From: Tetrapisispora phaffii CBS 4417
Taxonomy: Eukaryota > Ascomycota > Saccharomycetes > Saccharomycetales > Saccharomycetaceae
Assembly: GCF_000236905.1 (NCBI RefSeq)
Contig: NC_016523.1
Location: 248,001-312,000, forward strand
Length of the DNA: 64,000 bases
Reading direction: 5' to 3'
The notes under the pieces: generated by a model
Databases searched by the model: none
Seen by the model: the letters and a program-made list of their open reading frames with translations, nothing else
Told to the model about the DNA's origin: nothing
In this document: piece after piece, positions 52,530-62,608 of the stretch
Numbering within the stretch: the stretch's first letter is position 1
How the letters are laid out: the number at the start of each line of letters is the position of its first letter
Position numbers and translations under genes: made by a program

Positions 52530-52549
52530 GTGACTTTGAAAGTCACGTG
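52530..52549. promoter_or_regulatory. Cbf1-type GTCACGTG fused to an 8-bp inverted repeat, upstream of MRPL40
   Basis: GTGACTTT-G-AAAGTCAC (52530-52546) is a perfect inverted repeat with one central base. It overlaps GTCACGTG (52542-52549), a full RTCACRTG element bound by Cbf1. It lies 237 bp upstream of the MRPL40 ATG in the 631-bp space 52155-52785. A centromere was considered and rejected: no CDEIII lies at the right distance. The rest of the space shows nothing recognisable. Confidence 0.55.
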
Positions 52550-52785
52550 GTACTTACTTTCTTACCGAATTTTAATTTGTTCGTAGTTAACAAAACATGG
52601 AAAGAACTGAAACAAGATCCATTTTGAAGTATATAACTAAAAATCTATAAGAAATGCATTATATATGTTAAAGATTATATTAATTACCACTACGGTACTC
52701 ACCTCTATAAACCAGATCATTGAACATTTACAAAAGTTTATTTGCCTATAGCTTGGTGTTTTGAATCAGATTACGATAAATCGAT

Positions 52786-53664
52786 ATGTCTTCGAGGTAT
52801 GAGCATTTGACTAAGATTAGTTCCAGGATATTGGAGAGATTGAATCCTCCTAAGAGTATGAAACAAAGATCTGAAAAGCTTCGTAAACTCTCGTTACCTG
52901 AGTTTTTAAGTGTAGGTGTCTCTCCTGTTGAAAAATCTGAAATGTATAAAACTGAAAAAGATTGGAAATTTCTTCCCGGCGATCGTGTTGTTCTGTTAAA
53001 AGGGAGTAAGAAAGGTTCCATCTGCTATATCAAATCCCAAGAACGTTCTTCCAATGGTTATATTTTAGATGACAATGGACCGAGTAAGAGTGTGCCAATT
53101 CCTAAAGAATTTTGGGTGGCTGGCCAAAAGTCTCATATGCTGAACGTACCAGTTCCCGTGAAACAGAGTGAGATTAAACTAGTTGCTGATATCGATGATC
53201 CAGCTAACCCGGGGGCTACAAAGACAGTAGCTGTTAGGGATGTGGTCTTTAAAGGCAATTACTATGATGAAAATTACAAGAAAGTATTACCTTATAGACA
53301 AGTTTCTGGTATGCCAGATTTAATTATTCCATGGCCAAAACCAGAAGCATCGAAAACCAATTCTTCATTGGGCACAAGTCCAGAAGTTGCTAGGGAGCAA
53401 ACATTTTGGGTTGATTCAATCGTTAAGAACACTATCCCAGTGAATGCTTTTTTGACTATTCGTAACCCATATTCTAAATATAGAAGAGGAACTTTGACTA
53501 GTAAAGATATTGCAAGATTAGTTGCTCCTAAAATGCCTCTAACGGAAAGTAAGAAGGAATACATTAGGGATAGACAGAAATTGTCTCAAATTAGAAGACC
53601 TAAGTTAACAGATGCCGAAAAAGAACAAATTGGTGAAACCATCTTAAAACATATCTCTAGTTGA
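52786..53664 (+). CDS. MRPL40: Mitochondrial large-subunit ribosomal protein (uL24m family)
   Basis: A 292-residue protein (297 in S. cerevisiae) of the L24/KOW family. The start RYEHLTKISSRILERLNPPK is basic and amphipathic, fitting mitochondrial import. The KOW motif is in FLPGDRVVLLKGSKKGSICY (about 64-83). Further blocks are VRDVVFKGNYYDENYKKVLP, and the C-terminal lysine-rich helix. Placement between NIP100 and RPT4 combines YPL173W and YOR259C neighbours. Confidence 0.9.
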   Translation: MSSRYEHLTKISSRILERLNPPKSMKQRSEKLRKLSLPEFLSVGVSPVEKSEMYKTEKDWKFLPGDRVVLLKGSKKGSICYIKSQERSSNGYILDDNGPSKSVPIPKEFWVAGQKSHMLNVPVPVKQSEIKLVADIDDPANPGATKTVAVRDVVFKGNYYDENYKKVLPYRQVSGMPDLIIPWPKPEASKTNSSLGTSPEVAREQTFWVDSIVKNTIPVNAFLTIRNPYSKYRRGTLTSKDIARLVAPKMPLTESKKEYIRDRQKLSQIRRPKLTDAEKEQIGETILKHISS

Positions 53665-54039
53665 TTGTTATTTAACTTATGGAAACAATATTATAACTCA
53701 ACTGTTGCCTAACATTGTAAAAATATTCTGAAAATGTAAAGGTATCAGAAAAATCTTAACATTAAATATCATTATAAATAAATCTAAATATGCTGTTAAG
53801 CTTAAATCTTAAACATCAGCTCATGTACATAGAGAAATAAAATTAAAAGTTTTACAATAATAACCTATTTCCGTTTAGAAAAAAGAGTTTCTGGTTACTT
53901 GAAGTAACTGAATGAACTTTGGTGTTATTGTTTCAATTCCTTTAATCATAGAAGGAATTATATTGTATACGGAATAGCTTCATCGTTCAAATGAGAGACT
54001 AAGGTGACGAAATTACTTGTCAAAATGATATATATATAT

Positions 54040-54060
54040 NNNNNNNNNNNNNNNNNNNNN
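54040..54060. other. Assembly gap (21 N) inside a TA microsatellite
   Basis: Twenty-one N lie between TA dinucleotide runs on both sides, in the 469-bp convergent space 53665-54133 between MRPL40 and RPT4. The true length of the repeat is unknown. No gene is cut by it. Confidence 0.98.
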
Positions 54061-54133
54061 ATATATATATAGTTATAATATGAGCTTATTATATATTAAA
54101 TATATGCTATTTTAATGTTATGTTTAAATTTAC

Positions 54134-55501
54134 TTACAATTTTTTATATTCCAGTGAGCCTTCTAGTTTCTTAACTTCTGCTACCTTTCTAACAGCCTTC
54201 ATTAAATCTTCTGGAATTATATGATTACGGTCTTCTCTGATAGCAAAGAAACCAGCTTCAGTTACACAGTTACGGATATCCGCACCATTGAAACCATCAC
54301 TCATCTTGACAGCAGCTTCAAAATCGAACTCACCAATCTTCTTAACCTTTTCAGTATGAATTTTGAAAATTTCCAATCTACCTGCTTCATTTGGTAGAGG
54401 AATTTCTATCTTTCTATCTAGTCTACCAGGTCTTAATAAAGCTGGATCTAATGTATCTGGTCTGTTAGTGGCCATAATGATTTTAGTTTGACCTAAGTTT
54501 TCGAAACCATCCATTTGTGTTAATAATTCCATTAAAGTACGTTGAATTTCACGATCAGCTGATGTACCTTCGCTGAATCTACGACCACCGATGGCGTCTA
54601 CTTCATCCATAAAGATGATACAAGGTTCATGATCTTTTGCATATGCAAACATTTCTCTAATAATACGGGCGGACTCACCGATATATTTATCGACAATCCC
54701 TGAAGCTGGAGAAAAAATGAAATTAGCACCGATTGTAGCTGCAACTGCTTTTGCCAATAAAGTTTTACCAGTGCCTGGTGGACCATATAATAACACACCT
54801 TTTGGTGGTTTAATGCCTACTCTTTGGAAAATTTCAGGATTTTTCAGTGGTAATTCTATGACTTCTCTTAATTCTCTGATTTGTTCTGTTAGACCACCAA
54901 TACCATCAAAAGATATTTCACCTTGTTCAAAACTGGTCATATTATAAACCAATGGATCTGTTTCACGAGGTAAGATTCTCATGATAGTTAATGTCGTTAT
55001 ATCTAGAGTAACTCTGACACCCTTTTTAAGTTTCGAACGATCAATTGAATTTCTCACACCTACTATGTAACGAGGACCTGATGAGGCCTTAACAATATAT
55101 TTCTCATCTGATAAATCTTTCATCACTTCACCAATCAATTGACCAATACTTTGCAAGGCTTTAATATCATCTTCAGTTTTATCGAAAGTCTTCTCCAAAT
55201 CTTTAATATTTTGACGTCTTTGTTTTAGTTGATCATCATATCGCCTATGCTCTAACAATTTTCTTTTAAAATCATCAAGTGCTTTATTACGTGCCTCCAC
55301 AACGGGATCAACTACTTCGACTTCAATATCTTCTTCTTCGGCATCCTCTTCTTCCTCACCTTCTGCTTTACCTTCTTCTACATGCTGTTCAGCAAACTCT
55401 CCAGCATTATCACCGTTTCTCTCTTCATTGTTCTCGTTATCCTTAGCATCATTACCTTCATCTTGGAAAGCACTCATCAAAGGGTCATTTTCCGCACTCA
55501 T
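54134..55501 (-). CDS. RPT4: 26S proteasome regulatory ATPase Rpt4
   Basis: A 455-residue AAA ATPase of the proteasome base (437 in S. cerevisiae). An acidic disordered N-terminus (about 1-66, longer than usual and rich in Glu/Asp/Asn) precedes a coiled coil (about 70-118, [20 protein letters not shown]) and OB domain. The AAA domain has Walker A GPPGTGKT (240-247), Walker [14 protein letters not shown], and [20 protein letters not shown] with arginine fingers. Rpt4 unfolds substrates in the ring and also acts with Cdc48 in ER-associated degradation. Corresponds to YOR259C; divergent from GCD1, with a PACE site upstream. Confidence 0.98.
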   Translation of the reverse strand: MSAENDPLMSAFQDEGNDAKDNENNEERNGDNAGEFAEQHVEEGKAEGEEEEDAEEEDIEVEVVDPVVEARNKALDDFKRKLLEHRRYDDQLKQRRQNIKDLEKTFDKTEDDIKALQSIGQLIGEVMKDLSDEKYIVKASSGPRYIVGVRNSIDRSKLKKGVRVTLDITTLTIMRILPRETDPLVYNMTSFEQGEISFDGIGGLTEQIRELREVIELPLKNPEIFQRVGIKPPKGVLLYGPPGTGKTLLAKAVAATIGANFIFSPASGIVDKYIGESARIIREMFAYAKDHEPCIIFMDEVDAIGGRRFSEGTSADREIQRTLMELLTQMDGFENLGQTKIIMATNRPDTLDPALLRPGRLDRKIEIPLPNEAGRLEIFKIHTEKVKKIGEFDFEAAVKMSDGFNGADIRNCVTEAGFFAIREDRNHIIPEDLMKAVRKVAEVKKLEGSLEYKKL

Positions 55502-55648
55502 CTTTTAATCCTATCTGTCACCGTAATATCAATATAATGTAAACAGCTACTATTAACTGTAACTCTATTACTACTAAAAAAACCGTTTCGCAAATAAAAC
55601 AAAATGCAACAACTTCATTCCTTATAAAATCAATTGTCCTTATATACT

Positions 55649-55794
55649 TTTGCCACCCAAGTAATAGATTATAGGTTCTTTATTTTATTATTTCTCAAGA
55701 TTTCAAATCAAAGTTATTAATTCCGGGTAAACCACGTGACGCAAAATATTCTCACATTTCAAAAAATTTTCAAAATTTCATAAAAATCGATGAG
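55649..55794. promoter_or_regulatory. RPT4-GCD1 divergent promoter: PACE, Reb1, Cbf1, RRPE and PAC-like sites
   Basis: In the 477-bp space, reading from the RPT4 side: TTTGCCACC (55649-55657), the reverse complement of the Rpn4 proteasome element GGTGGCAAA, 148 bp upstream of RPT4. CCGGGTAA (55723-55730) is a Reb1 site. CACGTGAC (55733-55740) is a Cbf1/E-box site. An A6T4 run (55761-55770) has an RRPE core. TCGATGAG (55787-55794) differs from PAC (GCGATGAG) at one base and lies 185 bp upstream of GCD1. The motifs are seen; the roles are known from S. cerevisiae and inferred here. Confidence 0.7.
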
Positions 55795-55978
55795 CTTTAT
55801 AATGGATGTACTACTTGTTAACATGAAATAAAATCAAACCTTTATTAAATGTTGAATTGATATACTTAATATATATGTATATAATAAGCTTTAAGGCGTT
55901 GTGAAGGAGATATTTTCTTGTTCTGTTGTTGTTCCCCTGCAACATTTGTTAAAATAACATAAAAAACACCGAGAAATA

Positions 55979-57484
55979 ATGAATTTACAAGCCTTTATAT
56001 TCTGTGGTAAAGGTAACCATTTGTCTCCTATTGTTGATCAACATTTTGAGCATCGTAGCACTCCTAAGGCTTTGTTACCAATTGGTAATAGGCCAATGAT
56101 TGAGTATGTCATTGATTGGTGTGACCAAGCCAATTTTAAAGAAATTAATATTGTTGCTCAAGTAGATGAGATTGAACAGATTAAAGAAGGTTTGACTACT
56201 TTTTTAGAACTAAGAGAAAAACAATTTGAAGCGTTATCTAAAGTGTTGACTCAAAGTTATCACACAAACCATTTGCATAAACCAATTGTGATTAATTTCA
56301 TTTCATCAAAATGTAACAACACAGGTGAAAAATTAACAAAAGAATTATTACCAAGAATTACTAATGATTTTGTTTTATTACCTTGTGATTTTGTTACTGA
56401 TGTGCCTCCACAAATATTATATGATCATTTTTTGAATATGGATGATAATAATTTAGCAATGTCTGTCTATTATAATAATCAAATTGAAAATAGTGACAGA
56501 AGACATATGGGTAAACAGTTTTTCACTGTTTATTCAAATAATGATGATTTATCAGAGAGATCTGTTCTATTAGATATTTATTCAAAGGAAAATGTTGCAA
56601 AAACAAAATATTTACAAATTAGAAATCATATGCTATGGAGATATCCAAATGCTACTGTCTCCACTAAATTATTAAATTCGTTCATTTATTACTGTTCCTA
56701 TGATTTGGTTAAATTACTAAGGGACGATAAATCAACTGATAGAAATGATAATTCAAGTGATGAAGAATCAATGGAAATTGATCTAACCGAAATAAAGCCA
56801 AGTTATTTTAAGAGAAAAAATAAATTGATCAAAGATACAATAAATTCCAACAAATCATTAGCAAAAGTTTTTAGAGATCTAGCAAGACGTTCATGGCAAC
56901 ATGAAGAAAAAAGAAGTACAGTCGCTATTTTCATTTTACCTGAAGTAACATCATTTTACAGAGCTAATAATTTGAATTCATTCATGGAAGCAAATAGATT
57001 CATCTTGAAAATTAAAGCTCAAAGTTTTTCTAAACAAGGTAAAACTGCACCAACTGCATCAGTTATTGGTATTGACTCTATTGTGGGCCAAGACTGTACC
57101 ATCTTAGAGAAGACTAATATCAAAATGTCGGCCATTGGTGATGGATGTAAAATTGGTAAGCGTTGTCGGATAGTTGGTTCCATTATATTATCAAATGTCA
57201 CGATTGAAGATGATGTTACTCTAGAAAATGTTATTATTGGTGAACATGCCAAAATTTCAATTAAAAGTAAATTGACAAATTGTGATGTTGAAGAACACTA
57301 TGTTGTTCCAAGTAGAAGTGTACTGAAAGGTGAAGTTTTGAGCCGTTCTGAAGGCAATTCTGATGTTGAAGCAAGCAGTAACGCGGCAGAAAGTACAACC
57401 GACGATGATGAAACGGATGAAGAAACAGATGAATATTATGATGATGAAGAATTTGATGATGATGATGGATTATTTGAACGTTAA
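55979..57484 (+). CDS. GCD1: Translation initiation factor eIF2B gamma subunit Gcd1
   Basis: A 501-residue protein (578 in S. cerevisiae). With Gcd6 it forms the catalytic subcomplex of the eIF2 guanine-nucleotide exchange factor that controls translation and GCN4. The nucleotidyltransferase-like N-terminal domain has LQAFIFCGKGNHLSPIVD (3-20), STPKALLPIGNRPMIEYVID (28-47), and LLPCDFVTD. The left-handed beta-helix near the C-terminus has hexapeptide-type repeats (VIGIDSIVGQDCTILEKTNI; VGSIILSNVTIEDDVTLENV). It ends in a very acidic tail of Asp/Glu (about 460-501). Corresponds to YOR260W. Confidence 0.95.
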   Translation: MNLQAFIFCGKGNHLSPIVDQHFEHRSTPKALLPIGNRPMIEYVIDWCDQANFKEINIVAQVDEIEQIKEGLTTFLELREKQFEALSKVLTQSYHTNHLHKPIVINFISSKCNNTGEKLTKELLPRITNDFVLLPCDFVTDVPPQILYDHFLNMDDNNLAMSVYYNNQIENSDRRHMGKQFFTVYSNNDDLSERSVLLDIYSKENVAKTKYLQIRNHMLWRYPNATVSTKLLNSFIYYCSYDLVKLLRDDKSTDRNDNSSDEESMEIDLTEIKPSYFKRKNKLIKDTINSNKSLAKVFRDLARRSWQHEEKRSTVAIFILPEVTSFYRANNLNSFMEANRFILKIKAQSFSKQGKTAPTASVIGIDSIVGQDCTILEKTNIKMSAIGDGCKIGKRCRIVGSIILSNVTIEDDVTLENVIIGEHAKISIKSKLTNCDVEEHYVVPSRSVLKGEVLSRSEGNSDVEASSNAAESTTDDDETDEETDEYYDDEEFDDDDGLFER

Positions 57485-57821
57485 ATATATTTTATTATGT
57501 CAAAACCTAACGGATATATAAAAAGAAATAATTTTATACATATATGTACTTATCATTTTATTAGTGTATAATTATAAAATAACCACACTCAAGATAAAGC
57601 ACTCTTATCAAACTTAACTAAAGGGTAAACTTCTTTACAGTCACAACGTTACGCTGCAAATTGAATGATAATCTCCTTTATAGTCTATAAAATTATACTA
57701 TACTCTTCAAAAAATATTATTTGTTAAGATATTGACATGAATTAAATAGAATTAAGAATTTATATATATAGACAAGCTCGGTATCAAAATAGACGCAGAA
57801 GGGATAATTAGACGATATAAC
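57485..57821. other. Convergent space GCD1-COX10
   Basis: A 337-bp A/T-rich space between two stop codons, with ATATATA runs near 57534-57545 and 57762-57770. Presumably 3' ends of both genes; no RNA gene was recognised. Confidence 0.45.
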
Positions 57822-59216
57822 CTATTCTAACCGTTTTTGGTGCTTGGGGACATTTTGATCATCATTTTTATCATTATTTAGGAGCCAATCCCAGCGTCCT
57901 TTCTTATGTACTATAGCTAATATCAATACGGCAGGCAGATGGATAATACTACCCCAAAATGTTTTCCTAGAATAAGCGCTTGCTATAGCCATACTTTTGT
58001 TGAATGCAATCTTATCTTTCATGATCTCAGCAGAATATGTTATTCTCTGTTGCATATAGAATTTATATGCCCAGAATGACATCCAGCCATTAGCAATGGC
58101 TGAATCTAATTGATAATACCAATCGGTGACACCATAATAGGAAAGTCCAAAACATAAAGGAAACATCAGTAAAGAATATCTCAATGATACTCTAGCATTC
58201 AACAAAGGATTTTTCCAGGCCGTCATAACGTAGCCTGCATTTTTATATTCATTTTTTATGTTATGGCTCAACGTGTTGAAATGAGGGAATTGCCATGCAT
58301 ATAATAAACCAGCAAGGCACCATGCCGCCGGATGCGTCAGTGGGCTTGCTGCGGCCCAACCCATTAATGGGGGTATGGCTCCGACTAGTGCACCAACCCA
58401 TGTGTTAATGATATGTTTTCTCTTCAGTGAGGTATAAGCCCAAGAATATAGAGCAATATTTGAAAATCCTAAGAAAGCAACAGTTGGATTAACCCCAACA
58501 TTCAATATCCCGACACCGGCGACACCGATTACCGTTGCAAATTTGAATGCTTGATTTGGTGTCACGATGCCTTGAACCACTGGTCTAGCTTGAGTACGTA
58601 TCATCTGTCTATCAAAATCTGGTTCCCTACCCATGTTAATTGCATTTGCTGCACCAGAGCAGAACGTGGTGCCTATTGTTAGGCATGCTAATTGAGACAT
58701 AGATGCAGAATATGGTGATAGTGCATATGAACAGATTGCGCTTAACATGACCAGCATAGTTAATCGTGGTTTTGTAAGTTGAATATATGGATTGATTATA
58801 TTTTTCTTGATATGAGTCAAATCGTATTTATTTACAGTATTATTTTGTTTTCTCAACCTTCTCTCCTTAAGTTCAATATTACTAATTGGTTTAACATTGA
58901 AAGGTAATTTTGAATTATCAGGATCTTTGGTTTCTGATGGATCTACGCTGACATCAGAAGTACATCTTATTGCTTTAACAGCGGCCTCGACAATATCGTC
59001 AACATCTTTATCTACATGTAACAGATTTGGTCTAAATTCAACGGGGGCTGTATTCAACTTTTCAGATTCAACTCTGATACGGTTTTTAAAACTCAAAGAA
59101 CGAATTTGATACTGTTTAATATTTAAATGTTTCTCATTACGAAACAATTGTCTATTGAAAGTATAAAGGTACCTGACAATAACTTGCTGTGGTAAGATAT
59201 TCCTTCCGTAAGACAT
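57822..59216 (-). CDS. COX10: Protohaem IX farnesyltransferase (haem A synthesis) Cox10
   Basis: A 464-residue protein from the first ATG at 59216 (462 in S. cerevisiae). It is a UbiA-family enzyme of the mitochondrial inner membrane that makes haem O for cytochrome oxidase. A basic mitochondrial presequence (MSYGRNILPQQVIVRYLYTF) precedes several membrane helices from about residue 145. The first Asp-rich motif is NAINMGREPDFDRQM (about 192-206), with KPRLTMLVMLSAICSYALS before it and AGLLYAWQFPHFNTLSHN after it. Corresponds to YPL172C. Confidence 0.96.
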   Translation of the reverse strand: MSYGRNILPQQVIVRYLYTFNRQLFRNEKHLNIKQYQIRSLSFKNRIRVESEKLNTAPVEFRPNLLHVDKDVDDIVEAAVKAIRCTSDVSVDPSETKDPDNSKLPFNVKPISNIELKERRLRKQNNTVNKYDLTHIKKNIINPYIQLTKPRLTMLVMLSAICSYALSPYSASMSQLACLTIGTTFCSGAANAINMGREPDFDRQMIRTQARPVVQGIVTPNQAFKFATVIGVAGVGILNVGVNPTVAFLGFSNIALYSWAYTSLKRKHIINTWVGALVGAIPPLMGWAAASPLTHPAAWCLAGLLYAWQFPHFNTLSHNIKNEYKNAGYVMTAWKNPLLNARVSLRYSLLMFPLCFGLSYYGVTDWYYQLDSAIANGWMSFWAYKFYMQQRITYSAEIMKDKIAFNKSMAIASAYSRKTFWGSIIHLPAVLILAIVHKKGRWDWLLNNDKNDDQNVPKHQKRLE

Positions 59217-59782
59217 ATTCAAAGTTGATATTCTAATGTTTTCTTCGTTTTGAAGATCACTTTGTGAATATATTTACAAATTAGATTATGTCGATAGAAG
59301 GTTATCAATTTCCAGAGAATGCTCTGTGTATTTTATCTTTCAATTAGTGCTAATGAGATTCAAACTTGTTGTAACAAAATGTAATTGCATATGTTCAACC
59401 TATAAAGAATATATATGATTTCACTGATGCTAATAACAACCAATTTGTATACTCTTCTCTTTCTCTTTTTCTAAAAAGCTTTCTGTAGATCGCATATCTA
59501 TATTGCATGAACTTCGTTGCTTTTTCAATATTATTTTCAATATTATTATTAAAAAGGTATCGGGTTTACTATGTATCTAGTTGATAAGGTAGAAGAAGAA
59601 TTGTGTTTTAAAGATGATAGATGCATTTTAAAAGATCTATTGATTAATCTATGGGGAACTGAGTAGTATCCAGAGGCTATGTATATAGAAGTTTATGATA
59701 ATATTATATTAATAAATGTAAATTTATTCTGAGATGTATTAGACAATGAATAATATTTAACAATATGGGGAGTGTATTAGTT
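59217..59782. other. Space between COX10 start and RPN8 stop
   Basis: A 566-bp space. It holds the COX10 promoter and RPN8 3' end. A repeated TTTTCAATATTATT pair lies at about 59523-59547. No factor site or RNA gene was recognised. Confidence 0.45.
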
Positions 59783-60862
59783 TTATTTATCAGAAGTTGG
59801 TTTGGAGTTTTCTGTTTCCTTTCTGTTGTTTTCTTCAGAATTCTCATCTCCTTCTTTATGTTCCTCTTCATCGCCAGTCTTCTTTTCAGTAGATGATAAT
59901 TTCTCATGCATTTTTTGGTTCTGTATTTTATTTTCAATCAAATTATCGAATGCAATGATGGATCTTACTAAGTTACTAATATATATGATCATTAATTCAT
60001 CATTTGTCTTCACAGTCAATGCCTTTTGTAAGCTGTTTGAAGATCTGATCACTTCAGCCTTGTTTGCTGAAGTAGCAGACAATTCATCATCATCAGGAGA
60101 TCCTAAATTTGGTAATAAGTTAAAGACGTCTTGTAATTTTCCTAAGATAGTGTGATTTATGGGTAATTCATTATTTGAGACTTTTGTCAAGTAGTTTGTA
60201 ATATGTTGTAGTTTTTGTTGTAAACCTTTCAAGGATCTCAATTGAGCAGTCAATCTGATAGACAAGCCACCTGCAGCTTGATCTCTTACATCTTTTAATA
60301 AATGTTCTACACCGATCTCTTCTGCTTCTTCTGCTTCGATTGAACATGGCAAATGGATAAAAGTTCTTTCCGTGGAGCTACCATCGTCCTTGACTTGTTC
60401 TACTGAGATGTATGCATTCGTTGCTAACCCGACACCTTCTTGTTTGACATCTACAATCAAAAGCAATGGATTAGAGGTGGTTGAATAAGAACCAGTATTA
60501 CTGTTGAAAATATTGTAGGATGTATATTTCTTAAAGATTTCATTAATTTTCAAATCTGATGCCTTCAGTTTTGGACCACTATGGTACCAACCAACGATTT
60601 TTTCCTTTGCATTAATTTTTTTACACATATCATTCATATTTTCGATATAATTATGATCCAAAAACCATACATCCGAATTCTTCTCATCTTCTTCAAAAGG
60701 TAACGCAAACGAGTTTGTGACATGTATGGTAGACTTCGAAGTACTTCCTAAGATAACACCAACTACTCTTTTCCCTTCTGGAGTATTTGTTCTCTTATAA
60801 TGATCTAAAACAGATAGTAACACCAATGGCGCTACTGTGATATTCTCTTGTGACACCGACAT
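59783..60862 (-). CDS. RPN8: 26S proteasome lid subunit Rpn8
   Basis: A 359-residue MPN-domain protein (338 in S. cerevisiae) that pairs with the deubiquitinase Rpn11 in the proteasome lid. The MPN core is clear: [46 protein letters not shown], and [20 protein letters not shown]. The metal-binding histidines of active MPN+ proteins are absent (HSGPKL in place of an HxHP motif), as expected for Rpn8. About 15 extra residues (115-129, around [13 protein letters not shown]) sit between KKYT and [10 protein letters not shown], where S. cerevisiae has a short loop. The C-terminal tail is Lys/Glu-rich. Corresponds to YOR261C. Confidence 0.97.
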   Translation of the reverse strand: MSVSQENITVAPLVLLSVLDHYKRTNTPEGKRVVGVILGSTSKSTIHVTNSFALPFEEDEKNSDVWFLDHNYIENMNDMCKKINAKEKIVGWYHSGPKLKASDLKINEIFKKYTSYNIFNSNTGSYSTTSNPLLLIVDVKQEGVGLATNAYISVEQVKDDGSSTERTFIHLPCSIEAEEAEEIGVEHLLKDVRDQAAGGLSIRLTAQLRSLKGLQQKLQHITNYLTKVSNNELPINHTILGKLQDVFNLLPNLGSPDDDELSATSANKAEVIRSSNSLQKALTVKTNDELMIIYISNLVRSIIAFDNLIENKIQNQKMHEKLSSTEKKTGDEEEHKEGDENSEENNRKETENSKPTSDK

Positions 60863-61059
60863 ATTCTATTGAACTTAAAAAAAGAATGACTCCTGCAATT
60901 ATAGGTTCTAATGGTATATAATAGCTTGCTCAGTGACTCGCTTCAATTCAAGTTGTGACAATTCAATCCGGCAGGAAACAAAACAACACAACTCCTTTAT
61001 AGAGTATATAATTAACAACTTCTATATATATATTTAACTTGTGACTACTATCATCTTAT

Positions 61060-61189
61060 TTTGCCACCCATTAGAGTTCGGGAAAACAGCTTTATGGCGG
61101 GAAGAAAATTGAGAGCCGGGTAAGGTTGCTTAATTATGGTCAAAAAGTTTCAACCACATTAAGATACCAGAGACCATTAAGCTCATCGC
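61060..61189. promoter_or_regulatory. RPN8-GPN2 divergent promoter: PACE, Reb1 and PAC sites
   Basis: In the 463-bp space, reading from the RPN8 side: TTTGCCACC (61060-61068), the Rpn4/PACE element in reverse, 198 bp upstream of RPN8. CCGGGTAA (61116-61123) is a Reb1 site. CTCATCGC (61182-61189) is a perfect PAC core in reverse, 137 bp upstream of GPN2. The order PACE-Reb1-PAC is the same as in the RPT4-GCD1 promoter. Confidence 0.75.
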
Positions 61190-61325
61190 AACTATATTTA
61201 TTTGTAATCAATTCTAATTATGATATAAAGGTGCATGATTGTGTATTAATTTGATTTTTGAGGGGGTCGTATATTGATGAGCAGAGCAGCTAATGTACTG
61301 AGCACATAAATATAGGGTAAGAACC

Positions 61326-62372
61326 ATGTCGTTTGCTCAAATTGTTATCGGTCCACCTGGGTCTGGGAAATCTACTTATTGTAACGGTTGTTCTCAATTT
61401 TTTAATGCAATTGGAAGACATGTTCAGGTTGTCAATATGGATCCTGCCAATGATAGACTAAGTTACCCTTGTTCTGTTGATATTAGAGACTTTATCACGG
61501 TGGAGGAGATCATGCAAGAACAAGAACTGGGACCAAATGGTGGTTTAATGTATGCCGTGGAGTCCCTACAGGCCTCGATGGATCTGTTCGTATTACAAGT
61601 TAAAGCATTGGTTCAAGAGGAAAAGGCTTACGTTGTGTTTGATTGTCCTGGGCAAGTCGAACTGTTCACTCATCATTCGTCATTATTTAAGATTTTTAAA
61701 AGATTAGAGAAAGAACTGAACATGAGGTTTACTGTGGTCAACCTGATCGACTGTTACTATTTAACTTCACCTTCCCAGTATATATCTGTTGTTCTGCTGG
61801 CATTGAGATCGATGTTGATGATGGATTTGCCTCAGATCAATGTGTTTTCAAAGATTGATATGGTGAAATCATACGGTGAATTACCTTTTAGGCTGGATTA
61901 TTACACGGAAGTACAAGAACTAGAATACTTGTTGCCATACATTGATAAGGAGTCGAATAGTGTTTTGGGGAAAAGGTACAGCAAGTTGACAGAAACAATC
62001 AGCGAATTAATCACCGATTTCAATTTGGTTTCCTTCGAAGTCTTATGTGTGGATGATAAGCAAAGTATGATACACTTACAGAGTGTGGTAGACAAAGCCA
62101 ACGGGTATATATTTGGTTCCTCGGAGGTTGGTGGGGATACAGTGTGGGCTGAGGCAACTAGACAAGGTGCTACGTTGCAAAACTCAATTGATATACAAGA
62201 AAGATGGATAGATAATAAAGAAAAATATGATAAGGAAGCAGAAGAGTTGGAGGAAAGATTACGGAAAGAATCGGAGTTCAATGACAAAGAAGTACCACTC
62301 ACAGAGGATGATGAATGGGAATCTGCGTTGAAAGATTGGGAAGAAAAACAAGGTACGGACTTCGTAAGATGA
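61326..62372 (+). CDS. GPN2: GPN-loop GTPase Gpn2
   Basis: A 348-residue GTPase (347 in S. cerevisiae), needed for nuclear import and assembly of RNA polymerases II and III. The P-loop is GPPGSGKST (9-17). VVNMDPANDR gives switch I, and the family-defining Gly-Pro-Asn lies in LGPNGGLMYAVE (68-79, GPN at 69-71). DCPGQVELFTHHSSLF is switch II, and NVFSKIDMV supplies base specificity. The C-terminus is acidic and coiled-coil-like. Corresponds to YOR262W. Confidence 0.96.
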   Translation: MSFAQIVIGPPGSGKSTYCNGCSQFFNAIGRHVQVVNMDPANDRLSYPCSVDIRDFITVEEIMQEQELGPNGGLMYAVESLQASMDLFVLQVKALVQEEKAYVVFDCPGQVELFTHHSSLFKIFKRLEKELNMRFTVVNLIDCYYLTSPSQYISVVLLALRSMLMMDLPQINVFSKIDMVKSYGELPFRLDYYTEVQELEYLLPYIDKESNSVLGKRYSKLTETISELITDFNLVSFEVLCVDDKQSMIHLQSVVDKANGYIFGSSEVGGDTVWAEATRQGATLQNSIDIQERWIDNKEKYDKEAEELEERLRKESEFNDKEVPLTEDDEWESALKDWEEKQGTDFVR

Positions 62373-62608
62373 GAAAAGTATCATTGATGTCTCTCATACT
62401 CAACATCCTCCTCCTGTCAACAAACATGCATAATTATTTTAACAGGCGCACTCACACCAAAGCTATCATAGAAATAGATATAGATACGAATATATATACC
62501 ATCCATTCATATATAGTTTCAATTAAGTAATGAATCATTATTGAGCGTGAATGCTTGTATGTCTCAGTATTTATGTATGGTTTTTCTAATCACCAATAAC
62601 GACAGCAT

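Noticed and set aside
52542..52570. GTCACGTG followed by ACCGAAT as a possible point centromere
   Set aside because: A centromere needs about 80-160 bp of A/T-rich CDEII between CDEI and a TTCCGAA-type CDEIII. Here the CCGAA is only about 15 bases away and incomplete.
23659..55805. A 17-base identical string GATGAGCTTTATAATGG at 23659-23675 and 55789-55805
   Set aside because: About one such match is expected by chance in 64 kb of A/T-rich sequence on two strands, and the flanks are unrelated.
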